64,000 bases of DNA from RGIG6353 sp964650465 (GCA_964650465.1 CAZYTA010000008.1:1-64000); one strand, 5' to 3'; counted from the first letter of the stretch, positions 51,341 to 60,383 are shown. Made by a program: numbers and translations. The notes: a model not told the origin generated them from the letters alone.

Positions 51341-52027
51341 TTACAGGAGGTCAAATTTATATCCGACTCCCCAAACGGTTTTCAGATTCCATTTATCGCT
51401 GATACCCTCAAGCTTTTCACGAAGTCTCTTTACATGAACGTCAACCGTTCTTGAATCGCCCAGATAATCAAAGCCCCATACCTTATCAAGGAGCTGGTCT
51501 CGTGTAAATACTCTGTTATAATTAGAGGCAAGGAAATAAAGCAGCTCCAATTCCTTGGGAGGAATGTCAACAGCCTTTCCGTTGAGCTTTAATTCGTACT
51601 TTCTCAAGCTTATTTCAATATTTTCAAATTTTACAACCTCGTCCTCGTCAGAGCGGTTATGTGCAGTATAACGTCGAAGCACAGCCTTTACACGTGCAGA
51701 TATCTCCTTTGTATCAAAAGGCTTTACAATAAAGTCATCCGCACCCAGCTCAAGTCCGAGAACCTTGTCAAATACCTCGCCCTTTGCTGTTATCATGATG
51801 ATAGGCTTCTGTGACATCTCTCTGATTTCACGGCAAACCTGCCATCCATCCTTCTTGGGAAGCATAATGTCAAGGAGCACCAAATCGGGCTCATACGCCT
51901 TAAATGCGGCAATACCCTCTGCACCGTCTCCCGCACTTTTTACCTTATAGCCTTCGTTTTCAAGAAAAATTCTCAACAGCTCACAAATATTAGCATCGTC
52001 ATCAATTACAAGAATTTTTGTAGACAT
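51341..52027 (-). CDS. OmpR/PhoB-family response regulator
   Basis: 228 residues. The receiver has acidic pocket DDDANICEL and phospho-Asp in LVLLDIMLP, plus MITAKGE and VKPFDTKE. The C-terminal winged helix contains YFLASNYNRVFTRDQLLDKVWG and SRTVDVHVKRLREKLE. It is the first gene of the two-component operon; the 138-nt leader (52028-52165) has an ACCCCT/AGGGGT hairpin near the start. Confidence 0.95.
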   Translation of the reverse strand: MSTKILVIDDDANICELLRIFLENEGYKVKSAGDGAEGIAAFKAYEPDLVLLDIMLPKKDGWQVCREIREMSQKPIIMITAKGEVFDKVLGLELGADDFIVKPFDTKEISARVKAVLRRYTAHNRSDEDEVVKFENIEISLRKYELKLNGKAVDIPPKELELLYFLASNYNRVFTRDQLLDKVWGFDYLGDSRTVDVHVKRLREKLEGISDKWNLKTVWGVGYKFDLL

Positions 52028-52165
52028 AATTTACACTTTCCTTTCAAACCCCTTATTTTTAGGGGGTATTTTTATTTTTTAATAAATTTTGTTCATAATT
52101 CAAATATTAACAAAGCTTTATTTTTCTATATATTACCAAGTATTTTTGTTATAGGGGTTATCAAT

Positions 52166-53434
52166 TTATGAATTTTTATTTAAATCCATATCCTCGGTTA
52201 CCGTTACCTTAATAATATCTCCTTTATTGCATCCTTGCGGACATGGAAAACGGAGATTTATAAAGTTTTCCGTATATCCGAGAACATCACTGCCCTTGAA
52301 AAATTCAGCAAGCACATTATATTCTCTGCCCACATTGGAGGAAAATATTCTTTTGTGTATCTTATCAGCTTGCTCGGTCATTATTCTTGCACGGCGGTGC
52401 TTTTCAAAATCAGATACCTCATTCTCCATAAACGATGCTCTTGTGCCTGCTCTTTGGGAATAAGGGAAAATATGAGTGTGCAATATTTCCGCCCTGTCTA
52501 TAAATTCAAGGCTTTGTTCAAAATCCCATTCACTCTCGCCGGGAAATCCGCAAATCATATCACAGGACAAATTTGCCGAAGGAAAAAAATGTCTTATGAC
52601 ATCAACCGTTTGATAAAGGCTTTTTGAGGAATAATTTCTTCTCATACTTTTCAAAATATCATCCGAGGCGCTTTGTACAGACAGATGAAAATGAGGCATG
52701 ACGCCTGCATCGGAAAGTCTTTCAAGACGCTCAGAAGTGAAAAAAGAAGGATTAAGCGACCCGAATCGCAGACGCTCCACAGGACACTCGCTTTGTATTC
52801 TTTCAACAAGCTCACAAAGAGGCTCCTTGCTGTCTCTGTCCTCGCCGTATGCCGATGTTTCAATACCTGTAAGTATTATTTCCCTGTAGCCCGAGGATTT
52901 TAGTCTCTTTACCTCGGAAATTATATCCTCCTCACATCTTGAACGCACTCTGCCTCTCACATAAGGAACATAGCAGTAAGAACAAAAATTGTTACAGCCA
53001 TCCTCTATTTTCACATATGCCTTAACATAACGGCATGAGGTGATTGACAGATTTTCGTATTCGGCGCCCGAAAGAGATGCACGGCGGTCAATTCTCTGAC
53101 CTGAAATAATATTTTCAATAAAATCAACAACTTCACCTTTATTTTTGTTGCCCGATATATAGTTTACCCTTTCAAGCTCCTCGGCATTCCCGTCAGAGCC
53201 TTGAACAAAACAGCCAATTACAGCAACGGGTGCACCGTAACGAAGAGCCCGCCGAATAGCTTTGCGGCATTTTGAATCGCTTTCCGCTGTAACTGTACAG
53301 GTATTTATTATGTAGGCATCACACCCGTTTTCAAAAGCGGATATCTCATAGCCCTTGCTTTCCAGCCTCTCTACTATTGCATCCGATTCATATTGATTTA
53401 CACGGCAGCCCAGTGTCAGTATTCCTATCTTCAT
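52166..53434 (-). CDS. mtaB: tRNA t6A37 methylthiotransferase MtaB
   Basis: 422 residues. The N-terminal MTTase domain (LGCRVNQYESDAI) is followed by the radical SAM motif GCNNFCSYCYVPYVRGRVRSR (split as NNFCSYC and YVRGRVRSR) and a C-terminal TRAM-like region. It converts t6A to ms2t6A at tRNA position 37. It lies between the response regulator and the S1-domain gene, all on the minus strand. Confidence 0.93.
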   Translation of the reverse strand: MKIGILTLGCRVNQYESDAIVERLESKGYEISAFENGCDAYIINTCTVTAESDSKCRKAIRRALRYGAPVAVIGCFVQGSDGNAEELERVNYISGNKNKGEVVDFIENIISGQRIDRRASLSGAEYENLSITSCRYVKAYVKIEDGCNNFCSYCYVPYVRGRVRSRCEEDIISEVKRLKSSGYREIILTGIETSAYGEDRDSKEPLCELVERIQSECPVERLRFGSLNPSFFTSERLERLSDAGVMPHFHLSVQSASDDILKSMRRNYSSKSLYQTVDVIRHFFPSANLSCDMICGFPGESEWDFEQSLEFIDRAEILHTHIFPYSQRAGTRASFMENEVSDFEKHRRARIMTEQADKIHKRIFSSNVGREYNVLAEFFKGSDVLGYTENFINLRFPCPQGCNKGDIIKVTVTEDMDLNKNS

Positions 53435-53484
53435 TTTTATATCCTTTTATTTATTCAAAGTGAGTATATCACACTTTTTAATAA

Positions 53485-53518
53485 ATTTCAAGGAGTGCTT
53501 ACGCACTCCCTGAAATTA
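53485..53518 (-). terminator. terminator after S1-domain gene
   Basis: ATTTCA-AGGAGTGC pairs with GCACTCCC-TGAAAT, loop TTAC. A moderate T-rich run follows on the minus strand. Confidence 0.7.
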
Positions 53519-54433
53519 GTATATCCAATCCGACACATTTCCTTTGGTTATAAAGTATTCATTCTTGATAAAATGCTTATCCGCTGTATAGCTGTCAACA
53601 ATAACAAGCTTTACTTTCATTTTCTGTGGAATAATATTTTTTATGTAGACAGATGCTATCTGCCCCACCTCTACACCGCTTTTCCATTCGGCAAGCCCTG
53701 CAAGATTGGGGGCAAGCTCAACAAATATCCCGTAATTTTCAATACTTCTTACTACACCGGCAACTGTCTGACCTATTTTGAAGCGCTGTGCATTTTCCTC
53801 CCACGTGCCAAGAAGCTCCTTATGAGACAGCGCAATCCTTCCGTTTGACACATTACCTCTTACGGGCAACGGCTCCTCCCTTGATTTCACAACGGCTTTT
53901 ATCATTTGTCCGACAGTAAATCTGTCACTCGGATGTGAAATTCTTGACACCGATATTGAATCTATGGAAAGCAATGACACCACGCCGCATCCTATATCGC
54001 AAAATGCGCCAAAAGGCTCAAAATGCGTAATTCTCGCATCAATAACATCGCCTGTCTCCAATTTATTCAGATAGTTTTTTACGCATTCCTCCTGTGCTCT
54101 TCTGCGTGAAAGATATGCTATCGGCTCGCCGTTTTCGTCTCTTGTAATGGATTCAACTATAAAGGACACCGCCTTGCCCACTCTGGTTATGACAGCAATA
54201 TCACGAGGGATGCTTCCATCCTCGCTCCACGCCGCTTCCTCTCTCGGAATTATTCCTCGGCAGACACCCAAATCAAGAGAAAGCTCAAAGCCCTCTCCGC
54301 AAAGGTTGACTATAGCCTCAAGTATTCTTCCGCTGTTTCTTGCCTCGTCAAGAGTGGAAAGACTTGCCATAGCCGCCTTGTTTGCCGCAGTCTTTATTAA
54401 CATTCCTTCGGGAAAATAATGTTTATCGTTCAT
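53516..54433 (-). CDS. S1 RNA-binding domain protein
   Basis: 305 residues. Several OB-fold S1-type segments are visible: GDVIDARITHFEPFGAFCDIGCG (split as DVIDARITHF and GAFCDIGCG), and IGQTVAGVVRSIENYGIFVEL. The N-terminal region has an unusual ARNSGRILEAI start. It resembles the short S1-like proteins of Firmicutes rather than the full ribosomal S1. It may assist mRNA binding or translation. Monocistronic or followed by a terminator. Confidence 0.85.
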   Translation of the reverse strand: MNDKHYFPEGMLIKTAANKAAMASLSTLDEARNSGRILEAIVNLCGEGFELSLDLGVCRGIIPREEAAWSEDGSIPRDIAVITRVGKAVSFIVESITRDENGEPIAYLSRRRAQEECVKNYLNKLETGDVIDARITHFEPFGAFCDIGCGVVSLLSIDSISVSRISHPSDRFTVGQMIKAVVKSREEPLPVRGNVSNGRIALSHKELLGTWEENAQRFKIGQTVAGVVRSIENYGIFVELAPNLAGLAEWKSGVEVGQIASVYIKNIIPQKMKVKLVIVDSYTADKHFIKNEYFITKGNVSDWIY

Positions 54434-54521
54434 CTTATGCCTCCAATGTTTTTACTTCATTTTATTCACACGTCGTTTGTTTATGACTCATTTTACATCG
54501 GAAGCAATGTCATATTATGTA

Positions 54522-54553
54522 AAAAAAGAAACTCCGAAGAGTTTCTTTTTTCT
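54522..54553. terminator. terminator between SBP1 and the S1-domain gene
   Basis: AAAAAGAAACTC-CGAA-GAGTTTCTTTTTT with flanking A/T runs. It closes the SBP1 transcript on the minus strand. Confidence 0.85.
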
Positions 54554-54564
54554 CTATATGATTT

Positions 54565-56064
54565 TTATGAAAGCTTGTCAAACGCCTTGATAACCTTCTT
54601 GAGCTGAATTCTTGCTGAAGGATATCTTGATGCATAGTATGACTCGAAGTTTTCCTTCTGGTCTCTGAGCATGAACATTACGGTATAAGCATATCCCTGC
54701 CAGTTATCGTATACGAAGCCGAAGTCGAAATATCTCTGGTCAAGAACTATATCAAGAACCTCCTTAGACTCGGAGTCACGAAGGTATCTGGTCTTGAGTG
54801 CTGTTTCGTAGATGGTAGGTGTTACAGTCTTCCATGACTCGTAGGAAAGAGCCTCTGTACATACACCGATAAACTCAAGGTCCTTTGCAGTCTTGGGTAC
54901 TGCACAGGCTGTTGACTCACCGTATACATGTGAATGGTAGTCGGTCTGGTATTCATTCCACTTGGGATAAGGAAGAATGCCGTAATCATCCTCAAAGTTA
55001 CGAAGCTGTTCTCCTGTAACCGAGCCGAGAGTGATAGGTGTCATGATACACTGTCTGTTGGTAAACATTTTAATGCCGTTAAAGTCTTCTATATCAACAC
55101 TGTTGCCGATACCGTTTGTATTGTAATAGAAATCAAACAGAGTCTGCATGATGTTGTTTATTTTGTCAGACTTGATGGAGAAAGCAGGAATTCCGTCCTC
55201 ATCCTTTGTAACAACGGGATTGTCAAACGCCCAAAGCCAAGCATTTGTTGTATCTCCTATACCGAATGCACCGCCGAAAAAGTCTCCTGCTGACTTTGTA
55301 CCTGAACCGTCGGCATCAACATAGACATCCTTAATCATTTCGTACATTACGTCATATGTCCATTTACCGCTAAGCACAAGGTCATAGAGATTTCCGAGGT
55401 CATATGATGCCGCAAGACTCTTGTTGAAGGCAATAACACAGGTAGATGTGATAGAGGTTGCGTTGATATCAGAAATTGCAAGGATACACTTGCCGTCATA
55501 TGTAAGCTCTGTACCTGTGGAAGCCGCCCACCAAGGCTTTGAAAAATCCACATGGGGAACATCGTACCAGTTAAGGAACAGATTCTTTGTTACCATACCG
55601 CCTGCTGTAAGAATGTGATTTACTATAAGGTCAAATTCGTCCGCACCGGAAAGAATTGACTTCTGAACATAGTCCTGAAGCTCGACGATACCTGCATGGT
55701 AGGTAAGCTCTAAATTTACATTAAGCTTGTCCTCCACTGCGGTATTTCTTGCAGCTTTAGCATCTTTAATAAGGTCGCCCTTGTTGATATCCTCATCAAG
55801 AGGGAACATTTCATATCCGTCGTTGTGGCATACCACTCTGAGTGTTCTGCCGCCAAAATCCCAGCTGTCGTCAAGTCCGTCATCAACAGCCGCACGCTCA
55901 GCAAAAATATCTCCTGCCTCAAGCGCCGCCTGGTCGTCTGTCGGATTGTTGCTGTTATTCTTCTTTGTGCCCTCTGTTTCGTCCTCACCGCATGAAGTGA
56001 ACATAAGTGTCATACACGAAACCAACATAACACAAGCCAAAATAAGCGCTAATACTCTTTTCAT
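54565..56064 (-). CDS. extracellular solute-binding lipoprotein, copy 1
   Basis: 499 residues. A lipoprotein signal (MKRVLALILACVMLVSC) precedes a large solute-binding domain. No permease or ATPase genes are adjacent, so it is an orphan or works with a distant transporter. Segments such as TVEDKLNVNLELTYHAGIVE and WAFDNPVVTKDEDGIPAFS are nearly identical to copy 2 (56240-57733). The overall visual identity between copies is very high. Substrate unknown, probably a carbohydrate or peptide. Confidence 0.8.
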   Translation of the reverse strand: MKRVLALILACVMLVSCMTLMFTSCGEDETEGTKKNNSNNPTDDQAALEAGDIFAERAAVDDGLDDSWDFGGRTLRVVCHNDGYEMFPLDEDINKGDLIKDAKAARNTAVEDKLNVNLELTYHAGIVELQDYVQKSILSGADEFDLIVNHILTAGGMVTKNLFLNWYDVPHVDFSKPWWAASTGTELTYDGKCILAISDINATSITSTCVIAFNKSLAASYDLGNLYDLVLSGKWTYDVMYEMIKDVYVDADGSGTKSAGDFFGGAFGIGDTTNAWLWAFDNPVVTKDEDGIPAFSIKSDKINNIMQTLFDFYYNTNGIGNSVDIEDFNGIKMFTNRQCIMTPITLGSVTGEQLRNFEDDYGILPYPKWNEYQTDYHSHVYGESTACAVPKTAKDLEFIGVCTEALSYESWKTVTPTIYETALKTRYLRDSESKEVLDIVLDQRYFDFGFVYDNWQGYAYTVMFMLRDQKENFESYYASRYPSARIQLKKVIKAFDKLS

Positions 56065-56106
56065 AAAATTCTCCTTTCATTTTCTTTTTATTTCAGAGTT
56101 ATTTTG

Positions 56107-56135
56107 ATTATAACACATAAATAACATTTTTGCAA
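56107..56135 (-). promoter_or_regulatory. promoter of SBP copy 1
   Basis: On the minus strand TTGCAA (56130-56135) and TATAAT (56107-56112) are separated by 17 nt. SBP copy 2 has the same -35/-10 pair and spacing. Confidence 0.75.
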
Positions 56136-56164
56136 TATTTTATAAAAGAATTTCTTGTAATGCA

Positions 56165-56200
56165 AAAAGAGGAGAGGTTGATTTAATGCAATTTCCTATG
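56165..56200 (+). repeat. 3' fragment of repeat A
   Basis: AAAGAGGAGAGGTTGATTTA then ATGCAATTTCC matches the 3' core of the family. Confidence 0.55.
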
Positions 56201-56203
56201 ATA

Positions 56204-56232
56204 CAAAAAACAGGACGGTAAAAACCGCCCTG
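56204..56232 (-). terminator. terminator after SBP copy 2
   Basis: CAGGACGGT and ACCGCCCTG form the stem. On the minus strand TTTTTT follows. Confidence 0.8.
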
Positions 56233-56239
56233 CTCTTAA

Positions 56240-57733
56240 TTATGAAAGCTTGTCAAATGCCTTGATAACCTTCTTGAGCTGAATTCTTGCTGAAGGATAC
56301 TTTGAAGCATAGTATGACTCGAAGTTTTCCTTCTGGTCTCTGAGCATAAACATTACTGTGTATGCATAGCCCTGCCAGTTGTCATATACGAAACCAAAGT
56401 CGAAGTATCTCTGGTCAAGAACTATATCAAGAACCTCCTTGGACTCGGAGTCACGGAGATATCTGGTCTTGAGAGCTGTTTCGTAAATTGTGGGAGTAAC
56501 TGTCTTCCACGATTCATAGGAAAGAGCCTCTGTACATACGCCTATAAATTCAAGGTCCTTTGCTGTCTTAGGTACTGCACAGACTGTGGACTCACCGTAT
56601 ACATGGGAGTAGTAGTTCTGCTGATACTCGTCCCACTTGGGATAAGGAAGGATTCCGTAATCGTCCTCAAAGTTACGAAGTCCCTCACCTGTAACATTAC
56701 CAAGAGTAATGGGTGCCATAATACACTGCTTATTGGTAAACATTTTGCCGCTACTGATGCCTTCCATTGCATCGCCGCTTGCGATACCGTTTGTATTGTA
56801 ATAGAAATCAAACAGCGTCTGCATGATGTTGTTAATTTTGTCAGACTTGATGGAGAAAGCAGGAATGCCGTCCTCGTCCTTTTTAACAACGGGGTTGTCG
56901 AATGCCCAAAGCCAAGCATTTGAGGTATCACCTATACCAAAAGCACCGCCGTAAAAGTCACCTGCAGTCTTTGTACCGGAACCATCGGTATCCACATAGA
57001 TATCCTTAATCATTTCGTACATTACGTCATATGTCCATTTACCGCTGAGCACCAGGTCATAAAGGTTGCCCAGGTCATAGGATGCGGCGAGATTCTTATT
57101 GAAGGCTATAACACAGGTTGAGGTAATGGATGTGGCATTGATATCTGAGATAGCAAGGATACATTTGCCGTCATATGTAAGCTCTGTACCTGTAGAAGCC
57201 GCCCACCAGGGCTTGGAGAAATCTACATGGGGTATATCATACCAGTTGAGGAACAGATTCTTAGTTACCATACCGCCTGCTGTAAGGATATGGTTAACGA
57301 TAAGGTCAAATTCATCAACACCGGAAAGAATAGTCTTTGAAACATATTCCTGAAGCTCTACAATTCCCGCATGATAGGTAAGCTCAAGGTTTATGTTAAG
57401 CTTATCCTCTACTGCGGTATTTCTTTTAGCCTTAGCGTCCTTTATAAGGTCGCCCTTGTTGATGTCCTCCTCAGCGGGGAACATTTCATATCCGTCATTG
57501 TGGCAAACTACTCTGAGAGTTTTTCCTCCGAAATCCCAGTCGTCAAGTCCGTCATCCACTGCGGCACGCTCAGCAAAAATATCTCCTGCTTCAAGAGCTG
57601 CTGCCATATCCTCTTCCGAGGTCTGTGTGTTATTTGTTACTGTCTCCTCTTCATCACCGCAGGAGGTAAGTGTAAATGCCATGCAGGATACAAGCATAAC
57701 ACAAGCAAGAATTAATGCAATTAATCTTTTCAT
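56240..57733 (-). CDS. extracellular solute-binding lipoprotein, copy 2
   Basis: 497 residues from ATG 57733 (AAAGGAG upstream). A lipoprotein signal (MKRLIALILACVMLVSC) and the same solute-binding domain as copy 1. The two are tandem and same-strand, separated by 175 nt, so this is a recent duplication. Each has its own TTGCAA-17-TATAAT promoter. Again no transporter genes adjoin. Differences are clustered near the signal peptide and near the NGIASGDAMEG loop. Confidence 0.8.
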   Translation of the reverse strand: MKRLIALILACVMLVSCMAFTLTSCGDEEETVTNNTQTSEEDMAAALEAGDIFAERAAVDDGLDDWDFGGKTLRVVCHNDGYEMFPAEEDINKGDLIKDAKAKRNTAVEDKLNINLELTYHAGIVELQEYVSKTILSGVDEFDLIVNHILTAGGMVTKNLFLNWYDIPHVDFSKPWWAASTGTELTYDGKCILAISDINATSITSTCVIAFNKNLAASYDLGNLYDLVLSGKWTYDVMYEMIKDIYVDTDGSGTKTAGDFYGGAFGIGDTSNAWLWAFDNPVVKKDEDGIPAFSIKSDKINNIMQTLFDFYYNTNGIASGDAMEGISSGKMFTNKQCIMAPITLGNVTGEGLRNFEDDYGILPYPKWDEYQQNYYSHVYGESTVCAVPKTAKDLEFIGVCTEALSYESWKTVTPTIYETALKTRYLRDSESKEVLDIVLDQRYFDFGFVYDNWQGYAYTVMFMLRDQKENFESYYASKYPSARIQLKKVIKAFDKLS

Positions 57734-57771
57734 TTTTTCTCCTTTCATAATCTGTTTAACAGTGCGATAAT

Positions 57772-57800
57772 ATTATAACATAAGTAAGGGTTTTTTGCAA
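57772..57800 (-). promoter_or_regulatory. promoter of SBP copy 2
   Basis: On the minus strand TTGCAA (57795-57800) and TATAAT (57772-57777) are separated by 17 nt. A GTAAGCACTTAC palindrome lies just upstream (57813-57824). Confidence 0.75.
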
Positions 57801-57864
57801 CATTTTTTGTTTGTAAGCACTTACGAATATATAGTCTTCAGATTGTAATAACTTACAAAATTAC

Positions 57865-57962
57865 AAAAAGCGGAGAGCCTTCGACGGCAATGCTCGCATA
57901 TCGCAACCAATGTATAAGCCGAAGTAAAGTAAAACGGCGAGGTTGCTTCAATGCAATTTCCT
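57865..57962 (+). repeat. dispersed repeat A, full copy
   Basis: AAAAAGCGGAGAGCC, GGCAATGCTCGCATATCG, AAAACGGCGAGGTTGCTTCA and ATGCAATTTCC. It lies between SBP copy 2 and khpA. Confidence 0.75.
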
Positions 57963-57969
57963 TGTAGGC

Positions 57970-57998
57970 AAAAAAATAAAGTTCCTCAACGGAACTTC
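57970..57998 (-). terminator. terminator of ylxM-ffh-rpsP-khpA operon
   Basis: AAGTTCC (57979-57985) and GGAACTT (57991-57997) with loop TCAAC. On the minus strand the T-run TTATTTTTTT follows. It abuts the khpA stop. Confidence 0.8.
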
Positions 57999-58003
57999 AT
58001 TTT

Positions 58004-58231
58004 TTAAATAATATCAACAACTATATGCTGATTGTTTTTGGTTGAAGAAGCCTTCATAACCGTACGTATAGCCTTGGCAATTCTTCCGCCTTTTCCGATA
58101 ACCTTACCCATATCATCGGGGGCTACCGAAAGCTCAAGGTGGAGAACATCTCCGTCCATACGCTCATTTACCTTCACTTCTTCGGGCTTGTCAACAATTG
58201 CGCTGGCAATGTCGATAAGAATTTTCTTCAA
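58004..58231 (-). CDS. khpA: RNA-binding KH-domain protein KhpA
   Basis: 75 residues starting from TTG at 58231 behind GGAGGG. A single KH domain with the GxxG loop GKGGRIAKAI. KhpA binds RNA with KhpB/EloR and affects cell elongation and translation in Firmicutes. It follows rpsP as in other Firmicutes. Confidence 0.93.
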   Translation of the reverse strand: MKKILIDIASAIVDKPEEVKVNERMDGDVLHLELSVAPDDMGKVIGKGGRIAKAIRTVMKASSTKNNQHIVVDII

Positions 58232-58247
58232 AACTGTCCCTCCAAGC

Positions 58248-58493
58248 TTAGTCGATTACGCCGCTCTTCTTCAAGAGACTCTTTGCAGTATCTGTGGGCT
58301 GAGCACCGTTAGCAATCCACTTCTTTGCTGCCTCAACATCGATGTTGATTTCAGCGGGATCTGTCATAGGATTGTAGAAGCCGATTTCTTCAATAAATCT
58401 TCCGTCTCTGGGAGATCTTGAATCTGCAACAACTACACGGTAGAAAGGAGCCTTCTTAGCACCCATTCTTCTAAGTCTGATCTTTACTGCCAT
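58248..58493 (-). CDS. rpsP: 30S ribosomal protein S16
   Basis: 81 residues from ATG 58493 (GGAGGTG upstream). AVKIRLRRMGAKKAPFYRVVV and GRFIEEIGFYNP are the conserved S16 core. Typical length. Part of the ylxM-ffh-rpsP-khpA cluster; rimM and trmD, which often follow, are not here. Confidence 0.97.
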   Translation of the reverse strand: MAVKIRLRRMGAKKAPFYRVVVADSRSPRDGRFIEEIGFYNPMTDPAEINIDVEAAKKWIANGAQPTDTAKSLLKKSGVID

Positions 58494-58562
58494 TATTTTC
58501 ACCTCCATGGCTGAATTTTAATTTATATTATTTAATAAATTACGTTTTGGATTTCCCGTCGG

Positions 58563-59897
58563 TTAAAAACCGAAGGGGAACTTCTTGCCGAATTTCTTTT
58601 TCCCTCCGCCGCCTGTAAACTGCTTCATAAGCTGTTTTGTCTGGTCAAACTGCTTGAGCAATCTGTTTATCTGCTCAACCGTTGTTCCGCTTCCTGCGGC
58701 TATTCTCTTCTTTCTCGATGCGTTGAGAATGTCGGGGTTGTCTCTTTCTGCCCGGGTCATGGAAAGAATTATCGCTTCCTGCTGAGCTAATTGCTTTTCA
58801 TCAACCTTTACATCCTTCATTGCCCCCGGCTTCATACCGGGTATCATTCCTACCAGCTGATTAAGGTCGCCCATGTTTTTGAGCTGATTAAACTGGTCAA
58901 GGTAATCTGACAGTGTAAAGGTCTGAGAGCGAAGCTTCTTTTCCAGCTCTGCCGCCTTCTTTTCATCAAAGGATTCCTGAGCTTTTTCGATAAGAGAAAG
59001 CACATCTCCCATACCAAGAATTCTTGAAGCCATTCTTTCGGGATGAAAGGGCTCTATATTTTCAAGCTTTTCACCGGTACCGATATATTTTATCGGCTTG
59101 CCTGTAACATGTCTTACGGAAAGCGCCGCACCGCCTCTTGTGTCACCGTCAAGCTTTGTAAGAATAACGCCTGTAACATCAAGCAGTGAGTTGAAATGCT
59201 CTGCCACATTTACTGCATCCTGACCGAGCATCGCATCTATAGTCAGAAGAATTTCTGTGGGGTGTACCTCAGCCTTTATGTTTTCAAGCTCCTTCATCAG
59301 AACCTCGTCAATATGAAGACGTCCTGCGGTATCTATGAAAACAATATCTATTCCTTCGCGCTCTGCAAGTTTTACGCCGTCTTTTGCAATCTTAACAGGG
59401 TCCTTTGTGCTCTCATCGGAATAAACCTTTACTCCTACCTGTTCACCCACAACATGAAGCTGTTTTATAGCGGCAGGTCTGTATACGTCGCAGGCTACCA
59501 GAAGCGAGGTCTTTCCCTGCTTCTTCATAAGCCCTGCAAGCTTAGCTGCATGGGTGGTTTTACCTGCACCCTGTAGACCGCACATCATAACCACCGTGGG
59601 AGGCTTTGATGCTATCTGAAGCTTTTCGTGCTTTTCGCCCATGATGGCGCAAAGCTCTTCATTTACTATCTTTACTATCTGCTGTGCGGGCATAAGGCTT
59701 TCAAGCACCTCAACACCTACCGCACGCTCCGAAACCTTTGCGATAAAGGCTTTTACTACCTTGAAGTTTACATCGGCTTCAAGAAGCGCAAGCTTTATCT
59801 CACGCATACCTTCCTTTACATCGGACTCGGTAAGCTTTCCTTTGTTTCTGAATTTTTTGAATGCGTCCGATATTTTATCTGTCAGACTCTGAAACAT
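58563..59897 (-). CDS. ffh: signal recognition particle protein Ffh
   Basis: 444 residues from ATG 59897 (AAAGGAGG upstream). The N domain is followed by the GTPase G domain with GLQGAGKTTHAAKLAGL, the DTAGRLHID motif, TKLDGDTRGGAAL and the C-terminal M domain ending GKKFPFGF. It binds signal peptides and 4.5S RNA to target proteins to the membrane. It lies between ylxM and rpsP. Confidence 0.97.
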   Translation of the reverse strand: MFQSLTDKISDAFKKFRNKGKLTESDVKEGMREIKLALLEADVNFKVVKAFIAKVSERAVGVEVLESLMPAQQIVKIVNEELCAIMGEKHEKLQIASKPPTVVMMCGLQGAGKTTHAAKLAGLMKKQGKTSLLVACDVYRPAAIKQLHVVGEQVGVKVYSDESTKDPVKIAKDGVKLAEREGIDIVFIDTAGRLHIDEVLMKELENIKAEVHPTEILLTIDAMLGQDAVNVAEHFNSLLDVTGVILTKLDGDTRGGAALSVRHVTGKPIKYIGTGEKLENIEPFHPERMASRILGMGDVLSLIEKAQESFDEKKAAELEKKLRSQTFTLSDYLDQFNQLKNMGDLNQLVGMIPGMKPGAMKDVKVDEKQLAQQEAIILSMTRAERDNPDILNASRKKRIAAGSGTTVEQINRLLKQFDQTKQLMKQFTGGGGKKKFGKKFPFGF

Positions 59898-59916
59898 ATC
59901 ACTTACCTCCTTTTGT

Positions 59917-60013
59917 AAAAAGCGGAGAGCCTCCGCCGGCAATTCCCGCCTACCGTTGCCATGCAAGTAACCCAACAAAGCAAAACGGCGCTATTGTTTT
60001 AATGCAATTTCCC
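59917..60013 (+). repeat. dispersed repeat A, full copy inside an operon
   Basis: AAAAAGCGGAGAGCCTCC, GGCAATTCCCGCCTACCG, AAAACGGCGCTATTGTTT and AATGCAATTTCCCC. It separates ylxM from ffh, so it is transcribed with the SRP operon on the opposite sense. Confidence 0.75.
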
Positions 60014-60025
60014 CGGATTAAGATA

Positions 60026-60331
60026 TCAGGCTATTATTTCCTTTATCTTGGCGGCTATATCGGGACTGATGTCCGATATACCGTCTGCAAGGGCTGTGAG
60101 AGAATCCTGCATTTGTTTGCAATGCAAGGCTTTTTCAAACTCCTCAAGCTCTTCACAGGTTCTGCGTATAAGCTCCCTTACTCCCTGCCTTGTGGTACCT
60201 GTATGCTCGGCTATTTCCGACAATGACAGGTCCTGCCAATACGACAGTTCAAAAGCCGTTCTCTTTTTATCGCTGAGAAGGGGCGCATAAATATCATATA
60301 AAAGACAAACAGAAAAGTCCTTTTCCCTCAT
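60026..60331 (-). CDS. ylxM: YlxM-family SRP-associated helix-turn-helix protein
   Basis: 101 residues. YDIYAPLLSDKKRTAFELSYW and the sigma-70 region 4-like helix-turn-helix LSLSEIAEHTGTTRQGVREL are typical of the YlxM/p13 family, encoded next to ffh across Firmicutes. It probably affects SRP function or operon expression. ATG at 60331. Confidence 0.93.
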   Translation of the reverse strand: MREKDFSVCLLYDIYAPLLSDKKRTAFELSYWQDLSLSEIAEHTGTTRQGVRELIRRTCEELEEFEKALHCKQMQDSLTALADGISDISPDIAAKIKEIIA

Positions 60332-60351
60332 ATTTTTCTACGCCTCCGAAC

Positions 60352-60378
60352 AGGTGTAAACATTTTTTCTTTACACCT
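60352..60378 (-). promoter_or_regulatory. stem-loop in the ylxM leader
   Basis: AGGTGTAAA (60352-60360) and TTTACACCT (60370-60378) pair perfectly around a 9-nt loop. It lies between the promoter and the ATG, so it begins near the 5' end of the mRNA. It may protect the message or serve as an operator. Confidence 0.55.
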
Positions 60379-60383
60379 CGGAT

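Noticed and set aside
57812..57825. cre site upstream of SBP copy 2
   Set aside because: TGTAAGCACTTACG lacks the central CG of the cre consensus; kept only as a palindrome near the promoter.
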